In this document: one piece after another, positions 53,953 through 63,647 of the stretch
Layout of the letters: the number at the start of each line of letters is the position of its first letter
Position numbering within the stretch: the stretch's first letter is position 1
NCBI RefSeq assembly: GCF_026410255.1
Contig: NZ_JAPMLL010000015.1
Span: 32,345 to 96,344, forward strand
Direction: 5' to 3'
From: Xanthomarina sp. F1114
Lineage (GTDB): Bacteria > Bacteroidota > Bacteroidia > Flavobacteriales > Flavobacteriaceae
DNA length: 64,000 nucleotides
Translations under genes and position numbers: made by a program
The notes under the pieces: model-generated
The model's input: the letters and a program-made list of their open reading frames with translations, nothing else
The model's database searches: none
Told to the model about the DNA's origin: nothing

Positions 53953-53986
53953 AAAGCACTTTATAAAATATTATAAAGTGCTTTTT
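53953..53986 (+). terminator. Strong terminator upstream of trhO
   Basis: A perfect 14-bp stem AAAGCACTTTATAA / TTATAAAGTGCTTT with an AATA loop and T run. Since recA is divergent, the only plus-strand gene it can serve is the 28-residue frame or an unseen small RNA. Confidence 0.9.
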
Positions 53987-54020
53987 GTTTTAAGTAAATT
54001 CATAAAAAAATAAAAAACAT

Positions 54021-54028
54021 TACCTTTG
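54021..54028 (+). promoter_or_regulatory. Putative -7 box of the trhO operon (TACCTTTG)
   Basis: Exact TAnnTTTG match 39 bp upstream of the trhO ATG, directly after the terminator. A TTG at the -33 position is not seen. Confidence 0.5.
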
Positions 54029-54067
54029 CAGCCAAAATAATCTTTAACCTTAAAAAATTAGTATAGC

Positions 54068-55141
54068 ATGCAACTGTACAATACCTTAAGCGCTAAAGAA
54101 AGAGTAGAACTAATCGAGCAAGCGGGAAAAGAACGCTTGACAATCTCTTTCTATAAATACGCAAAAATTGACAATCCTGAAATTTTTAGAGATCACCTAT
54201 TCCTAGCATGGAATAAATTAGACGTTTTAGGACGTATTTATGTGGCTCATGAAGGCATAAATGCCCAACTTTCCGTTCCAGCAGATAACTTTAACCTGTT
54301 TAAAAAACACTTAGATACTATTTCTTTTTTAGAAAATGTACGCTTAAATATTGCCATTGAACACGATAATTTTTCGTTTTTAAAATTAAAAGTGAAAGTC
54401 CGTGATAAAATTGTGGCCGATGGATTAAAAGATGAAACTTTTGATGTAACCAATAAAGGAGTTCATGTTGAGGCAGAACAGTTTAACGAACTGATAGACG
54501 ATCCAAACGTAGTTTTGGTTGATATGAGAAATCATTACGAAAGTGAAATTGGTCATTTTAAAAACGCTGTAACTCCAGATGTGGATACGTTTCGAGAATC
54601 CTTAGATATTATTGAAGCAGATTTAAGAGATCATAAAGAAGATAAAAAACTTGTTATGTATTGCACTGGTGGAATCCGTTGCGAAAAAGCAAGTGCATAT
54701 TATAAACACAAAGGTTTTAAAAATGTCTATCAGTTAGAAGGTGGTATCATCAATTACGTGAGACAAGTTGAGGCTAAAGGTTTAGAAAATAAATTTATAG
54801 GTAAGAATTTTGTGTTCGACGAGCGACGTTCAGAGCGAATTTCTGAAGATATTATTGCGCACTGTCACCAATGTGGCGAACCGGCCGACTTACATACTAA
54901 TTGTGCAAACGATGCTTGTCATTTACTATTTATTCAGTGTGACACTTGTAAAGAAAAAATGGAAAACTGTTGTTCTTCTCATTGTCAGGAGATAATTCAA
55001 TTACCCTACGAAGAACAAAAAAACATGCGTAAAGGACAAGGTAATAGTAACGATATCTTTAAAAAAGGCAGAGCAGACCACCTACCATATAAAAAAGATT
55101 TACGCAATATTTTTGAAAATTTTAAAAGCAAAACTTCTTAA
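54068..55141 (+). CDS. trhO: tRNA uridine-34 hydroxylase (oxygen-dependent), TrhO
   Basis: 357 residues: an N-terminal ferredoxin-like/acylphosphatase-like part (about 1-120), a rhodanese domain with the active Cys in MYCTGGIRCEKAS, and a C-terminal Cys-rich part (CHQCGEPADLHTNCANDACH ... CDTCKEKMENCC). TrhO (formerly YceA) hydroxylates U34 of tRNAs in an oxygen-dependent way, giving ho5U, the precursor of cmo5U or mo5U. It is followed after 11 bp by trhP, the oxygen-independent enzyme for the same base. Confidence 0.92.
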   Translation: MQLYNTLSAKERVELIEQAGKERLTISFYKYAKIDNPEIFRDHLFLAWNKLDVLGRIYVAHEGINAQLSVPADNFNLFKKHLDTISFLENVRLNIAIEHDNFSFLKLKVKVRDKIVADGLKDETFDVTNKGVHVEAEQFNELIDDPNVVLVDMRNHYESEIGHFKNAVTPDVDTFRESLDIIEADLRDHKEDKKLVMYCTGGIRCEKASAYYKHKGFKNVYQLEGGIINYVRQVEAKGLENKFIGKNFVFDERRSERISEDIIAHCHQCGEPADLHTNCANDACHLLFIQCDTCKEKMENCCSSHCQEIIQLPYEEQKNMRKGQGNSNDIFKKGRADHLPYKKDLRNIFENFKSKTS

Positions 55142-55152
55142 AACTTCAAATC

Positions 55153-56397
55153 ATGCAACATATAGAATTAATGGCGCCCGCAGGAAACTTCGAGTCGCTA
55201 CAGGCAGCTTTAGATAATGGTGCAAACTCTGTGTATTTTGGAGTGGAGCAATTGAATATGCGAGCGCGATCAACCGTCAACTTTACTCTTGAAGACTTAC
55301 CTGAAATAGCAAGAAGGTGCGAAAAAAATAATGTTAGAAGTTATTTAACCTTAAACACCATTATTTACGACCACGATTTATCCATTGTAAAAACCTTATT
55401 AAAGCAGGCCAAAGCTGCTAATATTACGGCAGTAATTGCTATGGATCAGGCAGTAATTGCTTCTGCAAGAGAAATTGGCATGGAAGTACATATTTCTACT
55501 CAATTAAATATTACCAATATTGAAACGGTTAAATTTTACAGCTTATTTGCCGATACCATGGTATTGAGTAGAGAATTGAGTTTACGTCAAGTTAAGAAAA
55601 TTACCGAACAAATAGAAAAAGAACAAATAAAAGGACCTTCAGGTAGATTGATTGAAATAGAAATATTTGGTCATGGTGCACTTTGTATGGCGGTTTCGGG
55701 AAAATGTTATATGAGTTTACATTCGCATAATTCTTCGGCAAATAGAGGTGCATGTAAACAAAATTGTAGAAAAAAATATACGGTTATCGACCAGGAAACT
55801 GGTTTCGAAATGGAATTAGATAATGAATACATTATGTCTCCAAAAGACTTATGTACTATCGATTTTCTAGATGAAATTGCCGATGCCGGAATAAAAGTTT
55901 TAAAAATTGAAGGTCGTGGTCGCGCACCTGAATATGTAGCAAAAGTAATTAAATGCTATAGAGATGCCATTGATAGTGTAGCCAATGAAACTTACAATAA
56001 AGAAAAAGTAATTTCCTGGATGCAAGAACTTGAAAAAGTTTATAACCGTGGGTTTTGGAGCGGCTATTATTTAGGTCAGAAGTTAGGCGAATGGAGTACA
56101 GGTTCTGGATCTCATGCCACTCAAAAGAAAGTGTATTTAGGAAAAGGTACGCATTTTTACCCAAAAGCTAAAATTGGAGAATTTAAAATTGAAGCTTTTG
56201 ATATAGCTGTGGGCGACACTATTTTAATAACCGGTTCAACAACAGGTGCAAAAGAGATGGAAGTGACAGAGATGATGATAAATGACACGAAATCTGATAA
56301 TGCTTCTAAAGGAGATGTAGTGACTATTCCGGTAGATTTTAGAATTAGACCTTCGGATAAATTGTATAAAATTGTTGAAAATAAAGTAGAAGCCTAA
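55153..56397 (+). CDS. trhP: U32-family tRNA hydroxylation protein, TrhP
   Basis: 414 residues of the peptidase U32 family. The barrel starts ELMAPAGNFESLQAALDNGA, and the signature EIFGHGALCMAVSGKCYMSL followed by NRGACKQNCRKKY supplies four Cys for an iron-sulfur cluster. In E. coli TrhP (YegQ) makes ho5U34 with prephenate as source, the route that does not need oxygen. It lies between trhO and a ferredoxin gene; its stop overlaps the ferredoxin start (TAATG). Other U32 functions (RlhA-like) are possible but less likely next to trhO. Confidence 0.88.
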   Translation: MQHIELMAPAGNFESLQAALDNGANSVYFGVEQLNMRARSTVNFTLEDLPEIARRCEKNNVRSYLTLNTIIYDHDLSIVKTLLKQAKAANITAVIAMDQAVIASAREIGMEVHISTQLNITNIETVKFYSLFADTMVLSRELSLRQVKKITEQIEKEQIKGPSGRLIEIEIFGHGALCMAVSGKCYMSLHSHNSSANRGACKQNCRKKYTVIDQETGFEMELDNEYIMSPKDLCTIDFLDEIADAGIKVLKIEGRGRAPEYVAKVIKCYRDAIDSVANETYNKEKVISWMQELEKVYNRGFWSGYYLGQKLGEWSTGSGSHATQKKVYLGKGTHFYPKAKIGEFKIEAFDIAVGDTILITGSTTGAKEMEVTEMMINDTKSDNASKGDVVTIPVDFRIRPSDKLYKIVENKVEA

Positions 56398-56627
56398 TGG
56401 TAATTGTTACCTTACAGCGCAATAAATGTATAGGATGTAATTACTGTGTGGAAATGGCGCCAAATCAGTTTCAAATGTCTAAAAAAGACGGAAAAACGGT
56501 GTTGTTACACACGAAAGAAAGAAAAGGGTTTTATACCTTAAAATCGAATGACCATTCTATTTTAGAAGCCTGTGAAAATGCTTCGAAAGCTTGTCCAGTT
56601 AACATAATAAGCGTTAAAATAAATTGA
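56397..56627 (+). CDS. Single-cluster ferredoxin
   Basis: 76 residues. The ligands are in CIGCNYC near the N-terminus and a final Cys in ACPVN near the end, which suits one 4Fe-4S cluster. The start overlaps the trhP stop, implying coupled translation and a direct electron supply to TrhP or to the radical SAM protein 16 bp downstream. Confidence 0.88.
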   Translation: MVIVTLQRNKCIGCNYCVEMAPNQFQMSKKDGKTVLLHTKERKGFYTLKSNDHSILEACENASKACPVNIISVKIN

Positions 56628-56643
56628 AGAGCCCATTAGTAAA

Positions 56644-57648
56644 ATGAATATTTACAAACTGTTACAAATTAATAGGAAGATAAAAAGCCATAGAATTAAA
56701 TTCTTAGGCCTTTATATATTGCACAAGTTTAATCAGCGCTATTTAGCTGTGAACTTAGATCCTGTTTTGGCCTGTAATTTACGTTGTAAAATGTGCTATT
56801 TTACAGACGCTGATTACGTAAAAACCTTAAAAGGACAGTTTAAAGAGGGCGAATTAAATCAAGTAGCCAAAACCATTTTTAGTCGAGCTCTAAAACTTCA
56901 AATTGGTTGTGGTACAGAACCAACTTTATATAAAGATTTAGTAAAAGTTGTAGAACTGGGGAAAACCTATAACGTGCCATATATTTCTATTACTACCAAT
57001 GCAAATTTGTTGGACGAAGAAAAAATTGAAGCTCTTTTAAAAGCAGGATTAAACGAGTTTACTATCTCACTTCATGGAGTTCATAAAGAAAGCTATGAAA
57101 ATTTTATGCAAAAGGCGAGTTATGAAAAATTTCATAATGCCTTTAAAGCTTTTGAAAAATTAAAAAAACAATACGATTTCAAAGTTCGGATTAATTATAC
57201 CTTTAACAAGGATAATTTTTACGAATTAGCCGATTTTTTTAAGCATTTTAATGGCGAAAGTTTCGATATTCTTCAAATTCGTCCCATTCAGAAGATTGGA
57301 AATACCGAATACAACGATTTTGATTTAGATAGTATCCGAGACGATTATCCACCATTAATTCAAGATATTAGAAAACAGTGCAAGGATAATCATATAACCT
57401 TGTTGGCTCCTTATACCATTCCTAAAAATCAAAGTCTAAATGCCTCCAGTTTAATTTTCGATTATACGTTCTGTTATGTCTCTCCCCAAAAATTCTGGAG
57501 AGAGGGATTCGATTGGAAAAACGAAAGTTTCAACGCGTATTCCAAAAAAATTGGATGGAGTAAATTAATACTGTCAAATGTATTTAAATCTGAAAAAGAA
57601 CTTAAATCCCTTACAAATAGACTTAATTATGAGATTGAATTTAATTAA
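56644..57648 (+). CDS. Radical SAM protein of unknown substrate
   Basis: 334 residues. CNLRCKMC supplies the CxxxCxxC motif for the SAM-binding 4Fe-4S cluster, followed by a GCGTEPTL stretch (the GGE-like region), TTNANLL and a typical half-barrel. One further Cys region (FCYVSPQKF) lies near the end, but there is no full SPASM or Twitch domain. It follows the ferredoxin gene by 16 bp and is in the trhO-trhP cluster. It may modify a tRNA or be a MoaA-like assistant; this is not decided. Confidence 0.8.
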   Translation: MNIYKLLQINRKIKSHRIKFLGLYILHKFNQRYLAVNLDPVLACNLRCKMCYFTDADYVKTLKGQFKEGELNQVAKTIFSRALKLQIGCGTEPTLYKDLVKVVELGKTYNVPYISITTNANLLDEEKIEALLKAGLNEFTISLHGVHKESYENFMQKASYEKFHNAFKAFEKLKKQYDFKVRINYTFNKDNFYELADFFKHFNGESFDILQIRPIQKIGNTEYNDFDLDSIRDDYPPLIQDIRKQCKDNHITLLAPYTIPKNQSLNASSLIFDYTFCYVSPQKFWREGFDWKNESFNAYSKKIGWSKLILSNVFKSEKELKSLTNRLNYEIEFN

Positions 57649-59060
57649 TCTTTTATTAGCTTAAAACTCTCCTGTTCGTTTTCTATAGAAACAACTGTTA
57701 GAAAATACATCCCCTTAGATATATTAGAGATATCCAAATTGTAAATGGAATTTTCATTAAAATACACAGACTTAATTATCTTTCCACGTACATCATAAAT
57801 TGTGGCAGATTCTAAGGTTTTTCCTGTTTTAATAGCAACATTATGTGTTGCTGGATTTGGATAAATACGTGTTGATTCAATAGTTTCTTCCTCCATACTT
57901 AAAGTACTTATATTAAAACTATGTGTTACTGTTTCGCCAGCATAGGTAGCTTGCCATTTCCATTCGCCTATTTGGTCGTACATATCAGAAAAATACCAAT
58001 AATAATACCAAGAAGAAGCTGTAGTTTCAACGGTTAGGTCCCAATCGTAAAGAAAAGAGTTGTCAGGTTTAATAATAGAAAAATGAATAATATCTCCAGC
58101 TACCTGATCTTTAAAATAGGCTGCAAAATAAATGGTGTCATCCGTACTAAAATTATCACTTGTATTTGGAGTTTCGGTTGTCGGACAAGGAGGAAAAATA
58201 TCTGGAGCATTATCATGTGTTAAAACCGCACTAATTCCAGAATCATTATATGGAATCTGCGATTGCCACCAGCTTGTTGCATTCATATCGTTACAGTCGC
58301 CCATAAATGGATCTATTAATTGTGTATAGGAACTGTTTGTATAAATTTCAAAATGTAAATGTGGCCCTGTAGAGTTTCCAGAACTTCCAACAATACCAAT
58401 TACTTCGCCAGTATCTACCATATCTCCTACATTTTTAGTGGTAACCGAACCATTTTTCATATGGCCGTACCAAGCTATACTACCATCGTTATGCTGAACA
58501 TAAACGGCATTCCAAACATTGTTGTTAAAGTTGCAGCTTCTGTCAAATTCGCCATCTCCCTTAGCAATTATTTGTCCGGGAGCGGCTGCAATAATTTCGG
58601 TTTGATTATCGTCCATTTGCTTCCAAGAAAATGGCCATAAATACATGTCAACGCCTTGATGGTTATAACCATTAGCACTGTCGTAAGTTCTTGTGCCGCA
58701 ATTGTAATCTGTTAGTTGATTTGGATAAGCTGAATTATGATCTACATAACCAGAAATTGACCAGGTGTTATTATAATCAAATCCGGCAGCTTGCTGAATT
58801 GGCCATATAAATAATGGATGACTGCCACGGTTATTACTTTCGTTAAATGCTAATTTGTTTTGACGTTTTAAAGCTTCAATATTGTTTTGGGTTTCGGTTT
58901 TAATAGCATCTCGTTGTGCTTCGGTTAAACAAGGGATTTTATTTTCGTTAAACACATATTCGGCACTTGTCATAACCGATTTAAAGTCTTGAGCCTTAGC
59001 AGTATAAAAAGGAAATAAAACTAGGCAAATTAGAAGTGGTAAAGGAAAAATTGATTTCAT
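57645..59060 (-). CDS. Secreted M23 peptidase with type IX sorting domain
   Basis: 471 residues: a signal peptide (cleavage near TAKAQ), a catalytic M23 domain (about 85-270) with intact ligands (NHQGVDMY for HxxxD; PHLHFEIY for HxH) and a YGHM element, a beta-rich middle, and a type A C-terminal domain (IYPNPATHNV... ending ESFKLIKD). It should be secreted through the type IX system and cut peptidoglycan cross-links or similar substrates of other cells or of the envelope. It is convergent with the radical SAM gene, overlapping by 4 bp. Confidence 0.92.
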   Translation of the reverse strand: MKSIFPLPLLICLVLFPFYTAKAQDFKSVMTSAEYVFNENKIPCLTEAQRDAIKTETQNNIEALKRQNKLAFNESNNRGSHPLFIWPIQQAAGFDYNNTWSISGYVDHNSAYPNQLTDYNCGTRTYDSANGYNHQGVDMYLWPFSWKQMDDNQTEIIAAAPGQIIAKGDGEFDRSCNFNNNVWNAVYVQHNDGSIAWYGHMKNGSVTTKNVGDMVDTGEVIGIVGSSGNSTGPHLHFEIYTNSSYTQLIDPFMGDCNDMNATSWWQSQIPYNDSGISAVLTHDNAPDIFPPCPTTETPNTSDNFSTDDTIYFAAYFKDQVAGDIIHFSIIKPDNSFLYDWDLTVETTASSWYYYWYFSDMYDQIGEWKWQATYAGETVTHSFNISTLSMEEETIESTRIYPNPATHNVAIKTGKTLESATIYDVRGKIIKSVYFNENSIYNLDISNISKGMYFLTVVSIENEQESFKLIKD

Positions 59061-59336
59061 AGTTATAGTTTTAAGTGATTTATACCTTCATCGTAAAAAA
59101 CTAAAAATGTGAGCATAAAAATGTTTAATATTTCATTTTAAAACAAAGAAACAATTAAAAGTATTTTGCAAATAACTGATTTTAAATTAGTTGCAACTCT
59201 GTTTGTTTTCTCAAAGCAAGCTAGACGATATGCATTTTAACTTAATAAATAATCTTATCTTTACATTTTTAAAAGGATTATTAATCTTCTTCTGTAAAAC
59301 TTCAGGTTTTTCAGAATCAATATATACATAAATTTT

Positions 59337-60521
59337 ATGGCTTGTAACAGTTGCTCAACTGGAAAAGACGGACAGCCCAAAGGATGCAAGAACAATGGTA
59401 CTTGTGGCACAGATAGTTGTAATAAACTAACCGTGTTCGATTGGTTAGCAAATATGTCGCTTCCCAACGGTCAAGAGCCTTTTGACTGGGTAGAAGTACG
59501 TTTTAAAAACGGCAGAAAACACTATTATAAAAATACAGAAAAATTAACTTTAAGCATTGGAGATATTGTTGCTACACAGGCACAATTTGGTCACGACGTT
59601 GGTATGGTTACCCTAACGGGCGAACTGGTTAGAATTCAAATGAAAAGAAAAAAGGTTTCCGAAAAAGATGAGGAAATCTTAAAAATTTACCGAAAAGCGT
59701 CGCAAAAAGACATTGATATTTGGTCTGAATACAGAGACAGAGAAGAACCAATGAAAGTGAAAGCGCGTCAATTTGCTATTGATATCAACCTGCAAATGAA
59801 GATTTCGGATATAGAGTTTCAAGGCGATGGAAGTAAAGCCACTTTTTATTATACGGCCGAAGATCGTGTAGATTTTAGAGAGCTGATAAAATTATATGCC
59901 AGGGAATTTAAAACCCGAATCGAGATGAAGCAAGTAGGTTTTCGTCAAGAAGCATCTAGACTTGGTGGTATTGGATCTTGTGGAAGAGAATTATGCTGTT
60001 CAACTTGGTTAACAGATTTTCGCTCTGTTAGTACGTCGGCTGCACGTTATCAACAACTCTCTTTAAACCCACAAAAGTTAGCAGGGCAATGTGGAAAATT
60101 AAAATGCTGTTTAAATTACGAGTTAGATACTTATTTAGATGCGCTTAAAGATTTTCCTAAATCCGATGTTAAACTATACACTCAAAAAGGTACCGCCGTT
60201 TGTCAGAAAACAGATATTTTTAAAGGACATATGTGGTTTGCTTATGAAGGAGAATGGAGCAATTGGCATGTAATAACAAAAGACCAAGCCAAAGAAATTA
60301 TAGAATTAAATAAGAAAAAAGAGAAAGTAGCTAGTTTAGAAGAATATGCTACAGATTTAATTCAAGATACTAAAAACGAATTTGAAAACGTTGTAGGACA
60401 AGATAGTTTAACCCGTTTCGACTCTAAAGGACCGAGTAAAAAACATAAGAGAAACAGTAAAAATAAAAACAGAAATAAAAAAAGAAGAAAACCCCAAAAC
60501 AATAAAAATAATGCGAAATAG
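59337..60521 (+). CDS. ricT: PSP1/RicT-like protein
   Basis: 394 residues. A Cys-rich start (ACNSCSTGKDGQPKGC; NNGTCGTDSC) is followed by the PSP1 domain (about 45-190) and by Cys-containing segments GGIGSCGRELCCSTW and AGQCGKLKCCLNYEL. The C-terminus is a K/N/R-rich tail. RicT (YaaT) in Bacillus is part of an Fe-S complex controlling RNA processing; in Bacteroidota the role is less clear. The last 11 nt overlap gldH, a conserved pairing in flavobacteria. Confidence 0.83.
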   Translation: MACNSCSTGKDGQPKGCKNNGTCGTDSCNKLTVFDWLANMSLPNGQEPFDWVEVRFKNGRKHYYKNTEKLTLSIGDIVATQAQFGHDVGMVTLTGELVRIQMKRKKVSEKDEEILKIYRKASQKDIDIWSEYRDREEPMKVKARQFAIDINLQMKISDIEFQGDGSKATFYYTAEDRVDFRELIKLYAREFKTRIEMKQVGFRQEASRLGGIGSCGRELCCSTWLTDFRSVSTSAARYQQLSLNPQKLAGQCGKLKCCLNYELDTYLDALKDFPKSDVKLYTQKGTAVCQKTDIFKGHMWFAYEGEWSNWHVITKDQAKEIIELNKKKEKVASLEEYATDLIQDTKNEFENVVGQDSLTRFDSKGPSKKHKRNSKNKNRNKKRRKPQNNKNNAK

Positions 60522-60993
60522 TGCTTTGCTCCTTCTTTTAGCTCTTCTTCTAGCATCTTGCAACTCTAAAAGTGTGTACGACACCTACAAGTCTGTACCC
60601 AATAAATGGCATAAAGATTCTATAATTAGTTTTACAATACATCCACCAGACACTTTAAATACGTATAACTTATTTGTAAACCTTAGAAATAATAACGATT
60701 ATAAATACAACAACTTGTTTTTAATTGTCGAAATGAAGTTTCCACACGGAAAAACTTTAAAAGATACTTTAGAGTATAAAATGGCCAAACCAACAGGCGA
60801 ATTTTTAGGCACAGGATTTGCGGAAGTCAAAGAAAATAAACTTTGGTATAAAGAACAGGTTATTTTTAATGAAGACGGAGATTATACTGTAAACATCCAA
60901 CAAGCCATGAGAGAAAATGGTAAAGAAAAGGGAGTTGTAAATTTAGAAGGAATAACAGATATTGGATTTCAGGTTGAGAAAACTCAAAATTAA
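60511..60993 (+). CDS. gldH: Gliding motility lipoprotein GldH
   Basis: 160 residues with a lipoprotein signal (LLLALLLASC, Cys about 17). The mature part NKWHKDSIISFTIHPPDTLN and NLFLIVEMKFPHGKTLKDTL matches GldH, a lipoprotein needed for gliding and type IX function in Flavobacterium johnsoniae. It overlaps the ricT end by 11 nt and precedes PBP1A. Other gld genes are not in this window. Confidence 0.9.
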   Translation: MRNSALLLLLALLLASCNSKSVYDTYKSVPNKWHKDSIISFTIHPPDTLNTYNLFVNLRNNNDYKYNNLFLIVEMKFPHGKTLKDTLEYKMAKPTGEFLGTGFAEVKENKLWYKEQVIFNEDGDYTVNIQQAMRENGKEKGVVNLEGITDIGFQVEKTQN

Positions 60994-61046
60994 CTCAGAT
61001 AATTTTTTAAACTTAAGAACGTTTAACCTTAAGTTATGTAACATAT

Positions 61047-63386
61047 ATGGCTAAAACAAAAAAGAAACAAAAAGAAAAAGTTCAAGATTATTCAAGCTAT
61101 GTTCGCTGGTTTTGGAAACTGTTTATTGCAGGTATTTTATTTGTTGTACTCCTATTTTTATTAGCATCCTGGGGTGTTTTTGGCAAACTTCCAGATCATA
61201 CTATTCTAGAAAACCCTAAAACCAATTTAGCAACAGAAATTATTTCTTCTGATGGAAAAACATTAGGGAAATTTTATTTTAACGATAATAGAACCCCAGT
61301 AGGTTACGACGATTTGCCCCAGCATTTAGTAGATGCCTTAATTGCTACCGAAGATGCGCGTTATTACGAACACTCAGGAATAGACGCCAGAGGAACCTTA
61401 AGAGCTATTGTTAAATTAGGAAAAGGTGGAGGAGCCAGTACCATTTCGCAACAATTAGCAAAACAATTATTCCATGGCGAAGGTTCTACTAATACGTTTA
61501 GTAGAATTACTCAAAAATTAAAAGAATGGATTATTGCCATTAAATTAGAACGTCAATATACTAAGGAAGAAATTATTGCCATGTATTTTAATATCTACGA
61601 CTTTGGTAATAATGCAGATGGTATCCGTTCTGCATCAAGTATTTATTTCGACAAAGAACCTAACCAGCTAGATATTAAAGAAGCAGCCATGTTGGTTGGA
61701 ATGTTTAAAAACTCTTCCTTATACAATCCGCGAGATCACAGAAATCCTGTTGGGACTAGAAACAGAAGAAATGTGGTATTGCATCAAATGGAAAAATACG
61801 GTTATATAACTAATAAAGTTGAAGATTCTTTGCAGAAAACCGAATTAGATTTGCACTATACACCACAATCTCATCGCGACGGGATTGCCACTTATTTTAG
61901 AGCTTATCTTGATGGTTTTATGAAAGATTGGATAAAAAATAATCCAAAACCAGATGGCGAAAAGTACAACTTATATGGCGATGGTTTAAAAGTTTATACA
62001 ACCATAGATTCTAGAATGCAGAAACATGCCGAAGATGCTGTTCTTCAACACATGCCAAGGCTTCAAGCAGAGTTTGATCATCAAAATACACCAGATAGAA
62101 ATCCAACAGCACCATTTTTAGAATTGAGTAAAAGTGAAATCGAATCACTTATGAACCGTTCTATGAAACAAAGTGAACGTTGGAGGCATATGAAATACGA
62201 TTTAAATAAATCTGACGAGGAGATTATAACCTCCTTTAATACTCCAACGCAAATGAGTATTTTTTCCTGGAAAGGAGAAATAGATACTATTATGAAGCCA
62301 ATGGATTCCATGCGTTATTATAAGTCGTTTCTACATACAGGAATGATGTCTATGGACCCGCAAACCGGGCATGTAAAAGCATGGGTTGGAGGTGTAAATT
62401 ATAGACATTTTCAATACGATCATGTAAAGCAAGCTAGAAGACAAGTAGGTTCTACATTTAAGCCTTTTGTATATGCAACAGCTGTAGACCAATTGCACCT
62501 ATCTCCGTGCGATGAGCTTCCTAATACACAAATTACAATAGAAGCTGGTAAATTTGGAAATCCAGATCCATGGACGCCTAAAAACTCCGATGGTCAATAC
62601 GGTGGCGCACGAACCTTGAAAAATGCTTTAGCAAACTCTATAAATACTATTACTGCCAGATTAATGGATAAAGTAGGACCACAACCAGTAGTCGATTTGG
62701 TTAAGAAGTTAGGTGTAGAAGCAGAAATTCCAGTAGTACCTTCTATTGGTTTAGGAACAGCCGATTTAAGCGTGTACGAAATGGTTGCTGCTTATTCAAC
62801 CTTTGCCAATAAAGGGGTTTATACCAAGCCAGTTATGGTAACACATATAGAAGATAAAAACGGAACTATTTTATATCAATTTACTCCAGAATCCAGAGAT
62901 GTGTTAAGCGAAGAAGTTGCTTATGTTACCGTAAAACTAATGGAGGGTGTAACAGAAAGTGGTTCGGGTGCCAGATTAAGACGTACTTGGATGCCAGAAA
63001 GTGGCATGTATAAAGAAATAATGACTGGATACCCATACGGATTTACAAATCCAATTGCTGGTAAAACAGGAACCACACAAAACCAAAGTGATGGTTGGTT
63101 TATGGGAATGGTACCAAACTTAGTAACCGGAGTCTGGGTAGGTGCAGAAGATAGAGCAGCCCATTTTAGAACCATTACTTATGGGCAAGGAGCTTCTATG
63201 GCATTACCAATTTGGGGAGTTTATATGAAAAGCTGTATTGGAGATGAAGAATTAGAAATATCTACTTCAGATTTTGAAAAGCCTTTAAACCTGTCCATTG
63301 AGGTAGACTGCGCAGACTATAATCCAGATAGTAACTCAGACCCAAATAATCAAAACATTGAGGTTCCTGATGAATTAGACTTTTAA
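61047..63386 (+). CDS. mrcA: Penicillin-binding protein 1A
   Basis: 779 residues. One N-terminal membrane helix (about 24-46), a glycosyltransferase GT51 domain with EDARYYEHSGID and ASTISQQLAKQLF, then a transpeptidase domain with the nucleophile in STFKPF, SIN in ANSINTITA, and KTGT in GKTGTTQNQSDGW. It polymerises glycan strands and crosslinks peptides at the inner membrane. Normal length for a class A PBP. It starts 53 bp after gldH. Confidence 0.95.
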   Translation: MAKTKKKQKEKVQDYSSYVRWFWKLFIAGILFVVLLFLLASWGVFGKLPDHTILENPKTNLATEIISSDGKTLGKFYFNDNRTPVGYDDLPQHLVDALIATEDARYYEHSGIDARGTLRAIVKLGKGGGASTISQQLAKQLFHGEGSTNTFSRITQKLKEWIIAIKLERQYTKEEIIAMYFNIYDFGNNADGIRSASSIYFDKEPNQLDIKEAAMLVGMFKNSSLYNPRDHRNPVGTRNRRNVVLHQMEKYGYITNKVEDSLQKTELDLHYTPQSHRDGIATYFRAYLDGFMKDWIKNNPKPDGEKYNLYGDGLKVYTTIDSRMQKHAEDAVLQHMPRLQAEFDHQNTPDRNPTAPFLELSKSEIESLMNRSMKQSERWRHMKYDLNKSDEEIITSFNTPTQMSIFSWKGEIDTIMKPMDSMRYYKSFLHTGMMSMDPQTGHVKAWVGGVNYRHFQYDHVKQARRQVGSTFKPFVYATAVDQLHLSPCDELPNTQITIEAGKFGNPDPWTPKNSDGQYGGARTLKNALANSINTITARLMDKVGPQPVVDLVKKLGVEAEIPVVPSIGLGTADLSVYEMVAAYSTFANKGVYTKPVMVTHIEDKNGTILYQFTPESRDVLSEEVAYVTVKLMEGVTESGSGARLRRTWMPESGMYKEIMTGYPYGFTNPIAGKTGTTQNQSDGWFMGMVPNLVTGVWVGAEDRAAHFRTITYGQGASMALPIWGVYMKSCIGDEELEISTSDFEKPLNLSIEVDCADYNPDSNSDPNNQNIEVPDELDF

Positions 63387-63414
63387 TTCACTAGAAAAAC
63401 GAAACATATTAATT

Positions 63415-63443
63415 AAGCCATTCTTTTTAGAATGGCTTTTTTT
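63415..63443 (+). terminator. Terminator after PBP1A
   Basis: A 10-bp stem AAGCCATTCT / AGAATGGCTT with a TTTT loop and a run of T. Confidence 0.92.
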
Positions 63444-63537
63444 ATTAAACACTTATTTCTCATCAGAGCCTTATACAACTCCTGCAAAACCAATTTTCTT
63501 TAAGATTTTAGACTTTAAAAATCAAAACAAGCCCATT

Positions 63538-63636
63538 TTACGGTAAAACCGTAATTAAAAAACACGAATTTCATCACTTTTCGATGAAATGCATAAATTT
63601 CTTACAAAACCTGGAATAAACCGTTTTTTTTTTTTT
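63538..63636 (+). promoter_or_regulatory. Two stacked hairpins and a T13 tract
   Basis: TTACGGT-aaa-ACCGTAA (63538-63554) and ATTTCATC-acttttc-GATGAAAT (63568-63590) are perfect inverted repeats. A run of 13 T follows at 63624-63636. They sit upstream of the two small lipoprotein genes and could be operators, a riboregulator or debris. The rest of 63444-63647 shows nothing else. Confidence 0.4.
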
Positions 63637-63647
63637 ATAAGTTTGAC

